From NCBI RefSeq assembly GCF_000341345.1, contig NC_020302.1, forward strand, positions 1,902,075 through 1,966,074: a stretch of 64,000 nucleotides of DNA, given 5' to 3'. Below, in pieces: positions 54,090 to 64,000 of this stretch (its first letter is position 1; the number at the start of each line of letters is the position of its first letter). Made by a program: the position numbers and the translations under genes. The DNA comes from Corynebacterium halotolerans YIM 70093 = DSM 44683. Its GTDB lineage: Bacteria > Actinomycetota > Actinomycetes > Mycobacteriales > Mycobacteriaceae. The notes below the pieces were generated by a model. The model did not search any database and was not told the DNA's origin. It worked only from the letters and a program-made list of their open reading frames with translations.

Positions 54090-55745
54090 TTACTTCTTCT
54101 TGCCCCGGCGCTTCATGGCCTCGTTGAAGTCGAGGTTGGACAGGTCGAAGTCCTCCATGCCCTTCGGCAGCTGACCACCGCCGCCGGGCGCACCCGGCAT
54201 CCCCGGCATGCCGCCGCCGGCGCCGCCCATCTGCTCCTGCATCTTCTGCAGCTGCGCCATGTCCGGCATCCCCGGCATCCCACCGGGCATGCCCGGCATC
54301 TGCGGGGCGCCGCCCCGACGCTGCTTCGCCGGCTTGCGCTTGCCGCCCTTGCCCTTGCGCCCCTTCGGCTTCTTCTTGGTCGCGGAACGGTTCATGCCGC
54401 CGCCCATGCCGAACTGGCCGGCCATCTTGCCCATCATCTTCCGCGCCTCGTAGAAGCGCTCGACAAGCTGGTTGACGTCGGCGACCTCCACGCCCGAGCC
54501 GGCGGCGATGCGCTTGCGGCGGGAGGCGTTGAGGATCTTCGGGTTGTCACGCTCGGCGGGGGTCATGCCGCGGATGATGGCCTGGATGCGGTCGAGCTGC
54601 TTCTCGTCGACCATGTCGGCCATGTCGTTCATCTGCTTGCCACCGGGCAGCATCTTCAGCAGGTTGCCGACCGGCCCCATCCGCCGGATCATCAGCATCT
54701 GGTCGAGGAAGTCCTCGAGGGTCAGCTCGCCGGTGCCGAGCTTCGCGGCCGTGGCCTCGGCCTTCTCCTGGTCGAGGACGCTCTCGGCCTGCTCGATCAG
54801 GGAGAGCACGTCACCCATGCCGAGGATGCGGCTGGCCATGCGCTCGGGGTGGAAGACGTCGAAGTCGTCGAGCTTCTCACCGGTGGAGGCGTACATGATC
54901 GGCTTGCCGGTGACCTCACGGATCGACAGGGCGGCACCACCGCGGGCGTCGCCGTCGAGCTTGGTGAGCACCACGCCGGTGAAGTCGACGCCGTCGCGGA
55001 AGGCCTCGGCCGTCTGCACGGCGTCCTGGCCGATCATCGCGTCGATGACGAACAGCACCTCGTCGGGCTGCACCGCGTCGCGGATGTTGCGGGCCTGGGT
55101 CATCAGGGTCTCATCGATGCCGAGGCGACCGGCGGTGTCGATGATGACCACGTCGTGCCGGCTGCGACCGGCCTCCTCGATGCCGCGGCGGGCGACGTCG
55201 ACGGGGTCGCCGTGGGAGGTGCCCATCTCGTGCCCGTGGGAGTCCAGCGAGGTGCCCGGCTCCGGGGCGAAGGTGGGCACGCCGGCGCGCTCGCCGACGA
55301 TCTGGAGCTGCTGGACCGCACCCGGGCGCTGGAGGTCACAGGCCACCAGCATCGGGGTGTGGCCCTGCTTGGCCAGGTGCTGGGAGAGCTTGCCGGCCAG
55401 GGTGGTCTTGCCGGCGCCCTGGAGGCCCGCGAGCATGATGACCGTCGGCGGGTTCTTCGCCAGATTCAGGCGACGGGTCTCGCCGCCGAGGATCTGGACG
55501 AGCTCCTCGTTGACGATCTTGACGACCTGCTGGGCCGGGTTGAGCGCCTCGGAGACCTCCGCACCCGCCGCACGCTCCTTGATGCGCTTGATGAAGCCGC
55601 GGACGACCGTGAGCGAGACGTCCGCCTCGAGCAGCGCCAGCCGGATCTCACGGGCGGTGGCGTTGATGTCCGCCTCGGTGAGCTTCCCCTTGCCGCGGAG
55701 CCCCTTGAGGGCACCGGTCAAACGGTCGGACAAAGACTCAAACAC
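54090..55745 (-). CDS. ffh: signal recognition particle protein Ffh
   Basis: A 551-aa SRP54-family GTPase targeting nascent membrane and secreted proteins. I start at GTG 55745 (FESLSDRLTGALKGLRGKGK), 7 bp after CAGGGAG; the frame upstream is a shadow of glnD. G-domain motifs: LAGLQGAGKTT, DTAGRLGIDE, TKLDGDARGG. The Met-rich M domain (QMLMIRRMGPVGNLLKMLPG) binds SRP RNA. The tail beyond about residue 450 is rich in Lys, Gly, Met and Pro (GMPGGMPGMPDMAQLQKMQE). 53 bp after glnD; ftsY is not adjacent. Confidence 0.96.
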   Translation of the reverse strand: MFESLSDRLTGALKGLRGKGKLTEADINATAREIRLALLEADVSLTVVRGFIKRIKERAAGAEVSEALNPAQQVVKIVNEELVQILGGETRRLNLAKNPPTVIMLAGLQGAGKTTLAGKLSQHLAKQGHTPMLVACDLQRPGAVQQLQIVGERAGVPTFAPEPGTSLDSHGHEMGTSHGDPVDVARRGIEEAGRSRHDVVIIDTAGRLGIDETLMTQARNIRDAVQPDEVLFVIDAMIGQDAVQTAEAFRDGVDFTGVVLTKLDGDARGGAALSIREVTGKPIMYASTGEKLDDFDVFHPERMASRILGMGDVLSLIEQAESVLDQEKAEATAAKLGTGELTLEDFLDQMLMIRRMGPVGNLLKMLPGGKQMNDMADMVDEKQLDRIQAIIRGMTPAERDNPKILNASRRKRIAAGSGVEVADVNQLVERFYEARKMMGKMAGQFGMGGGMNRSATKKKPKGRKGKGGKRKPAKQRRGGAPQMPGMPGGMPGMPDMAQLQKMQEQMGGAGGGMPGMPGAPGGGGQLPKGMEDFDLSNLDFNEAMKRRGKKK

Positions 55746-55798
55746 GTGGACACTCCCTGTTGGTGGTCGAGGCGCGGGGGTTGGATGATTCATCCATG

Positions 55799-59722
<3,924 letters not shown>

Positions 59723-59832
59723 TGTGGGCCTCCTTGTGGTGGGTGCCCGGGAGGGAGCGTGCCCTGCCCGGGCGGGGACATGGATGGTCTGCGCTAAAAA
59801 CTGTCGACCTATTGGTTTGCCGACGAGAATGA

Positions 59833-59861
59833 CTATAGCGCGATAGAAACTATTTCGATAG
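59833..59861 (-). promoter_or_regulatory. AmtR-type operator(s) upstream of amtB
   Basis: CTAT-AGCGCG-ATAG (59833-59846) matches the AmtR box of C. glutamicum (CTAT, six bases, AtAG, followed by A). A second dyad CTAT-TTCG-ATAG (59850-59861) with a 4-bp spacer follows, centres 16 bp apart. AmtR, a TetR-type master regulator of nitrogen control, would repress amtB-glnK-glnD in nitrogen-rich cells. The surrounding 60 bp is AT-rich and holds the promoter. Confidence 0.8.
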
Positions 59862-59951
59862 TGCGACAGATAAAAATCTGCGCCCCCACCCCCTCACCGC
59901 CCGTTTCCCCCAGTTCACCGGCGCCACGCCCCTACCCCGCCCCGCAACGGC

Positions 59952-59988
59952 GACACCGCCCCCGGGAGTGGTTCCCGGGGGCGGTGTC
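59952..59988. terminator. 15-bp perfect hairpin after mrpG
   Basis: GACACCGCCCCCGGG / CCCGGGGGCGGTGTC with a 7-nt loop, 27 bp after the mrpG stop (minus strand). No clear T tract, so termination may rely on the stem or on Rho. Confidence 0.7.
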
Positions 59989-60015
59989 AGAGCCGTGTCA
60001 TGTACGGAGGGCCGG

Positions 60016-60357
60016 CTATTCGGGGTTTTCCTCGCTCAGCAGCTTCGTCTCATCGAAGATCGGTTCGACCATCGGAGTCCTGCGCAGCAGTGCCGCGCGA
60101 GCGAGCAGGATCGAGCCGATCGACGACGTGCCGACCAGCAGCACGATGATCGCGAGGGCCTTCACCGTGTTGAGCCAGTCCGGATTATGGAGGAGGACCC
60201 CCAGGACGACGAGCACGATGCCGATGCCGCCGGCGGTGCCGATCACCGACAGACGCGTGTAGATGTCACGGAAGGTGATCAGGCCGACGCCACAGACCGC
60301 GAAGACCAACGCACCGAGGATGATGAGCACATCCGCGGCGAGAGTCAGGATATCCAT
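60016..60357 (-). CDS. mrpG: Mrp-type cation/proton antiporter subunit G
   Basis: A 113-aa membrane protein with three helices and the PhaG/MnhG pattern: ADVLIILGALVFAVCGVGLI, FRDIYTRLSVIGTAGGIGIV, and TVKALAIIVLLVGTSSIGSI. Last gene of the operon; its start codon overlaps the mrpF stop by one base. Needed for assembly of the Na+(K+)/H+ antiporter. Confidence 0.92.
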   Translation of the reverse strand: MDILTLAADVLIILGALVFAVCGVGLITFRDIYTRLSVIGTAGGIGIVLVVLGVLLHNPDWLNTVKALAIIVLLVGTSSIGSILLARAALLRRTPMVEPIFDETKLLSEENPE

Positions 60358-60614
60358 CAGCGCACCCCCGCCGTCAGCGCCCGAGCCAGCGCGATCGCGG
60401 TGAGGAAGCTCACCAGGGAGGCGATGAGCACGATATCGAAGGTGAACTGGCTGCCGTCCCGGATTCCGACCAGCGCCAGCAGCCCGACGACGGCGACCGT
60501 GACCAGGTCACCGGCGATCGCGCGGTCCGCACGGGTGGGGCCGACCATCATGCGGTAGACGGCCGGGACGACGGACAGGCCGATGATGATCATGGCGATG
60601 TCGATGACGGTCAT
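60357..60614 (-). CDS. mrpF: Mrp-type cation/proton antiporter subunit F
   Basis: An 85-aa three-helix protein starting MTVIDIAMIIIGLSVVPAVY at ATG 60614. The hallmark GPTRADRAIAGDLV follows the first helix. Overlaps mrpE by 4 bp. Confidence 0.93.
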   Translation of the reverse strand: MTVIDIAMIIIGLSVVPAVYRMMVGPTRADRAIAGDLVTVAVVGLLALVGIRDGSQFTFDIVLIASLVSFLTAIALARALTAGVR

Positions 60615-60991
60615 TTCGCTCCTTCGTTGTACCTCGGATGGATCATGAGGCCCTTGATCATGCGGTCCTCCATCTCCCGCAGCCCGGCCAGCAGGTCCGC
60701 CGCCGAGTCCTCGTAGATGCTGTGGACGTACATGACGCGCACTCCGGTCTCGGTGTCCCGGCCTGCGCCGACCACCAGGGTGCCGGGGGTGGTGGTCACC
60801 AGGGCGGCGAACAGGGTGTACCACCCCTCGGTCTGGCTGTGGCACTCGTATCGGGCGATGCCCGGGGTGGCGTCGTTGCTCGGGGTGACGATGTCCTTGA
60901 GCACCGCCATGTTCGACACGATGAATTCCTTGATGTACCAGGCCCAGAAGTGGATGATCCGCAACGGCCAGGTCAGCAGGTTCCTCATCAC
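60611..60991 (-). CDS. mrpE: Mrp-type cation/proton antiporter subunit E
   Basis: A 126-aa subunit, shorter than Bacillus MrpE because the N-terminal helices are reduced to one (LLTWPLRIIHFWAWYIKEFI). The conserved cytoplasmic part GTLVVGAGRDTETGVRVMYV and SIYEDSA is present. Overlaps mrpD by 4 bp. Confidence 0.9.
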   Translation of the reverse strand: MMRNLLTWPLRIIHFWAWYIKEFIVSNMAVLKDIVTPSNDATPGIARYECHSQTEGWYTLFAALVTTTPGTLVVGAGRDTETGVRVMYVHSIYEDSAADLLAGLREMEDRMIKGLMIHPRYNEGAK

Positions 60992-62730
60992 GAGTTCCTC
61001 ACCGCCTCAACATAACCGGAGGTGTCCAGCAGCCCGTTCGCCGCCGTCTCCGACAACGACAGCAGCACCTCGGCACCCAGGCCGATCGCAATGGTGGCGA
61101 CCGCCAGGATCAGCGACGGAGCGGTCAACCATCCGCTGACGCGGCTGCGGGTGTCCTCCGCGGTTTCCGTTTCGGCGTCGGTTTCGGCGTCGGCCTGCCA
61201 CCGCGTCCCTGTCGCGGTGGCCGTGCGGGTCTCCCCCGCGGCCTCTGCGGAGTCGGTGGCGCCGGTGGCGGCCCCGTCCCCGGCTCCGTCACCGTCACCG
61301 TCACCGTCCGGGGAGACCAGGGTGCCCGCTGGTTGCGGGGTCAGCTCGCCCTCCGGGGCCGCGCTGTCCACCTTCGTCTCGGTCAGGCCGGGCGCGGGGC
61401 CCTCCTTCCGGTCGCCCCAGAACACTCCGCCCCAGATCTTGAGCATGGACAGCAGGGTGATCAGGCTGACGATCACCATGACCACGACGGCGATGATGCG
61501 GCCCGCGTCCCAGGCGCCGATCATCAGCGAGACCTTCGCGACGAAGCCCGAGAACGGCGGGATGCCCGCCAGCGACAGGGCAGCGACGAAGAACGACACC
61601 GCGAGCACCGGTTCCCGTTTGACGATGCCACTGAGTTTGCCGATCTCGCCGGTGCCGTACTCCACCTCGATCGCGCCGGTCGACATGAACAGCGAGGCCT
61701 TCACGAGCATGTGGTGGATCAGGTAGAAGATGCCGGCGGTCAGGCCGAGCTCCGTGAACAGGGCCACGCCCATCAGGATGTAGCCGAGCTGGCTGACCAT
61801 GTGGAAGACCAGGATCTCACGGGTGGTCTTCTCCCCCACCGCGCCGAGCACGCCGATGAGCATCGTGACGGTGAACAGCGCGACACCGATCCACAGCCAC
61901 CGGGAGTCACCGTCGAAAACCACCGCGTAGAAGCGGTAGATGGCGTACACGCCGACCTTGGTGTGCAGGCCGGAGATCAGCGCGGTCACGGCCGGGGAGG
62001 TGTAGGGGTAGGTGCGGGCCAGCCAGCTGTGGATCGGTACGACCGAGGCCTTGACCATCATGGACAACAGCACGATCGCCATCGCGATGGCCACCGCCGG
62101 ATCCTCGGCGGCGACCCCGGCGAGCTCGCCGAGGTTCACGGTGCCCGCCGTGCCGTAGACGAAGGCGACGCCGGCGAGCAGCATCGTCGAGGCGAACAGG
62201 TTGGCCGAGACGTACAGGCGCACGCCGTCCACCACCCGCAGTTCGGCGGTTTCCCGGGTGGTCAGCACGTAGAGGCCGTAGGACGGCAGCAGCATGACCT
62301 CGATGAACACGAAGAAGTTGAACAGGTCCGCGGTCAGCAGCGTGCCGTTGACACCGGTCATGAGCACCAGCACCAGCGGGGCGAAGAACCGCTCGCGGGT
62401 GTAGCCCGAGGCCACGGCGAACCAGGAGCAGACCACGGCCAGCAGGCCGGTGGTCGTCAGCATCAGGGCGGTGAACATGTCCGCGACGAACGGAATGGCC
62501 ACGCCGAAGGGCCACTGCCCCGTACCGTGGGCGACCGTGGAGCCGTCGGTGAACTGGAGGATGAGCAGGACGGAGGCGGCCAGGGAGGCCACCAGCACGA
62601 TGAACATGATCACCGTCTGAAGCAGCCGGCGCCGACCGACCAGCACCAGCAGACCCGCGGCGAGCAGCGGAACCGCGACGAAGAGCTGCAGGAGCGGACC
62701 GAGCAGATCCGGGGAAATGAGGGAATTCAT
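60988..62730 (-). CDS. mrpD: Mrp-type cation/proton antiporter subunit D (NuoM/N-like)
   Basis: A 580-aa proton-channel-like subunit with about 14 helices. The conserved Glu of helix 5 lies in FFVFIEVMLLPSYGLYVL, the Lys in MMVKASVVPIHSWLARTYPY, and YLIHHMLVKASLFM is typical. An acidic hydrophilic insertion of roughly 90 residues (about 441-531, with DGDGDGDG and Ala/Thr/Glu repeats) precedes the last helix, which I do not know from standard MrpD. Overlaps mrpC by one base. Confidence 0.93.
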   Translation of the reverse strand: MNSLISPDLLGPLLQLFVAVPLLAAGLLVLVGRRRLLQTVIMFIVLVASLAASVLLILQFTDGSTVAHGTGQWPFGVAIPFVADMFTALMLTTTGLLAVVCSWFAVASGYTRERFFAPLVLVLMTGVNGTLLTADLFNFFVFIEVMLLPSYGLYVLTTRETAELRVVDGVRLYVSANLFASTMLLAGVAFVYGTAGTVNLGELAGVAAEDPAVAIAMAIVLLSMMVKASVVPIHSWLARTYPYTSPAVTALISGLHTKVGVYAIYRFYAVVFDGDSRWLWIGVALFTVTMLIGVLGAVGEKTTREILVFHMVSQLGYILMGVALFTELGLTAGIFYLIHHMLVKASLFMSTGAIEVEYGTGEIGKLSGIVKREPVLAVSFFVAALSLAGIPPFSGFVAKVSLMIGAWDAGRIIAVVVMVIVSLITLLSMLKIWGGVFWGDRKEGPAPGLTETKVDSAAPEGELTPQPAGTLVSPDGDGDGDGAGDGAATGATDSAEAAGETRTATATGTRWQADAETDAETETAEDTRSRVSGWLTAPSLILAVATIAIGLGAEVLLSLSETAANGLLDTSGYVEAVRNS

Positions 62731-63071
62731 CAGGAGACCACTTCCTCGTCGGTGCGCGGGTCGACCTCATCGCGGGTCGCGTCGTCCTTCTTGCCGACGA
62801 TCGCGGTGACCAGCATGAAGATGGACATCGAGAAGGAGATGACGATGGCGGTCAGGACGAAGGCCTGCGGGAGAGGATCGGCGATGCCGGTGGCGTCCGT
62901 GAAGGCCCCGAAGGGTTCCTCCCGGTCGGAGGTGCCGCCCGAGGCGACGATGATCAGGTTGACGCCGTGGCTGAGCAGCATGAACCCCACGGCAATGCGG
63001 AGCATGTCGCGCCGGAGCATGAGGTAGACGGCTCCCGCCACCAGGAGCCCGGCGGAGAGGGCGAGTGTCAT
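62730..63071 (-). CDS. mrpC: Mrp-type cation/proton antiporter subunit C (NuoK-like)
   Basis: A 113-aa three-helix subunit: LALSAGLLVAGAVYLMLRRD, VGFMLLSHGVNLIIVASGG, and ADPLPQAFVLTAIVISFSMS, the latter being the NuoK-like signature. The C-terminus is acidic. Overlaps the upstream gene by 4 bp. Confidence 0.94.
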   Translation of the reverse strand: MTLALSAGLLVAGAVYLMLRRDMLRIAVGFMLLSHGVNLIIVASGGTSDREEPFGAFTDATGIADPLPQAFVLTAIVISFSMSIFMLVTAIVGKKDDATRDEVDPRTDEEVVS

Positions 63072-64000
63072 TCTTCAGTCCTTTCTGCACCGGTGGCCCG
63101 GCCACCCGTGGGCTGGCCGTGCAGGTGTTCGCGGGTCTTGCCCATCGTCGACCGGGCGTGGTGACCCAGGTCCTCATCCGGGGTCTCCTCCGCCGCCTCC
63201 TCGGTGCCCAGCAGGTTGAGGGCCGCGAGCACCACGCCGATGACGGCGAAGTAGACGCCGATGTCGAAGATCAGCGCGGTGGACTGGCCGGAACCGAACA
63301 CCTCGAAGTGGAGCGGGGCGAGGAAGGACCCCTCGAGGTAGCCGAGCAGTCCGACCCCGGCACCGGTGACGACACCCGCCCCGATCAGTCCCATGTAGGA
63401 CCATTTGATCTTGGCCTCCCGGTCACTCGGTGCGGCCAGGTAGAGCAGGGCGAAACCGGCGCCGCCGACCAGCGCCGCGATGAATCCGCCGCCGGTCTCG
63501 TAGTGGCCGCGCAGCAGCAGGAGCAGGGACATCGCGATGATGATCGGGCCGACCAGCTTGGTGGTGGCCCGCAGGAACACGGAGTTCTCGCGCGGGCCGG
63601 CGATCGGCGACTGCAGGTCGAGATTCTTCCTCCGCACCGGGAGCAGGGGCCGGGACTTCAGCAGCGCGGCAACCGAAATGCCCGCGACGCCGAGCACCGT
63701 CAGTTCGCCGAGGGTGTCCAGGGCACGGAACTCCACCAGGATCGTGTTGACGATGTTCGCGCCGCCCGTGATGTTCTCGGCCTCCCGGAGGTAGTACTCC
63801 GCCACCTCCGACTTCTCTCTGCGCCCGGTCAGGGCGAGCACGCCGAGGACGGTGGCCAGCCCGGCTGCCACGGCGACGACCACGGACCAGAGTTCGGCCC
63901 GGCGGGTCTCCGGCGTGAAGCGGTGCGGCAGGCGGTTGAGCACGAGCATCATGACGACCACGGTGAGGACCTCGACCATGAGCTGGGTGGTGGCCACGTC
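63068..64000 (-). CDS. mrpA: Mrp-type antiporter subunit A/B fusion, C-terminal part (cut by window edge)
   Basis: The 3' part of a larger gene whose 5' end lies beyond position 64000; at least 310 residues are visible and the frame is open to the edge. The first visible segment contains MrpA C-terminal helices (LMVEVLTVVVMMLVLNRLPH; NIVNTILVEFRALDTLGELT), and the second is an MnhB domain (FLRATTKLVGPIIIAMSLLL; GHYETGGGFIAALVGGAGFA). This is the A/B fusion of actinobacterial Mrp systems. The tail after the last helix is hydrophilic. First genes of the operon lie outside. Confidence 0.9.
   Translation of the reverse strand, partial: DVATTQLMVEVLTVVVMMLVLNRLPHRFTPETRRAELWSVVVAVAAGLATVLGVLALTGRREKSEVAEYYLREAENITGGANIVNTILVEFRALDTLGELTVLGVAGISVAALLKSRPLLPVRRKNLDLQSPIAGPRENSVFLRATTKLVGPIIIAMSLLLLLRGHYETGGGFIAALVGGAGFALLYLAAPSDREAKIKWSYMGLIGAGVVTGAGVGLLGYLEGSFLAPLHFEVFGSGQSTALIFDIGVYFAVIGVVLAALNLLGTEEAAEETPDEDLGHHARSTMGKTREHLHGQPTGGRATGAERTEE

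Overview
The window reads as a chromosomal segment of a high-GC Corynebacterium or a close mycolic-acid-bearing relative. The evidence is mycothione reductase, the map / penicillin-binding lipoprotein / ispG / rip1 / dxr order shared with mycobacteria, an amtB-glnK-glnD operon behind an AmtR-type box, DnaA boxes of the actinobacterial form TTGTCCACA, and many GTG starts. I found no rRNA, tRNA, CRISPR array, insertion sequence or prophage. It is mostly core genome with small accessory patches.

Layout. 1-3.9 kb: an alpha/beta hydrolase, mycothione reductase, then two tandem paralogous secreted proteins closed by a strong terminator. 4.2-8.4 kb: an FtsX-type ABC exporter and methionine aminopeptidase. 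8.6-10.8 kb: a large secreted metallophosphoesterase. 10.8-17.1 kb: a penicillin-binding lipoprotein, ispG, the site-2 protease rip1, dxr (two MEP-pathway genes) and a DUF2631 membrane protein. 17.4-25.2 kb: an ABC-2 transporter, rlmN, a LapA-like membrane protein, a luciferase-like oxidoreductase, cdsA, frr and pyrH. 25.4-32.7 kb: tsf, rpsB, an M23-like protein, then xerC-dprA-comM-yraN. 32.3-34.2 kb: a 20-bp palindrome with two opposed DnaA boxes, DUF2469, rnhB and lepB. 34.3-38.4 kb: an ABC exporter, a small HTH protein with a striking operator-like repeat, a VOC protein, an unknown gene, a possibly degenerate stretch, and rplS. 38.6-42.6 kb: a TPP riboswitch followed by thiE-thiO-thiS-thiG-thiF. 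42.6-43.6 kb: a gene-poor stretch holding at least one convincing micro-gene (24 aa, membrane). 43.7-48.7 kb: tex, a 40-aa amphipathic peptide gene, a Tat-exported PhoD phosphatase and two small genes. 48.8-53.7 kb: trmD, rimM and rpsP, separated by plus-strand accessory genes (DUF4232 lipoprotein, cupin with a G10 tract, unusual CDF transporter, DUF6098). 54-60 kb: ffh, glnD, glnK, amtB. 60-64 kb: an Mrp-type cation/proton antiporter operon running off the right edge.

How the genes work together. Translation and RNA functions (map, rlmN, frr, tsf, rpsB, rplS, trmD, rimM, rpsP), envelope building and secretion (penicillin-binding protein, rip1, cdsA, lepB, ffh), isoprenoid precursor synthesis, thiamine thiazole synthesis under TPP control, nitrogen sensing (AmtB-GlnK-GlnD) and pH/sodium homeostasis (Mrp) dominate. 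The less explained material is the secreted-protein pair and the similar hydrophobic tail on the phosphoesterase, the HTH gene with three octamers at an 11-bp pitch, the micro-genes at 43.0-43.5 kb and 46.1 kb, the G10 tract in the cupin gene, and the palindrome with DnaA boxes.
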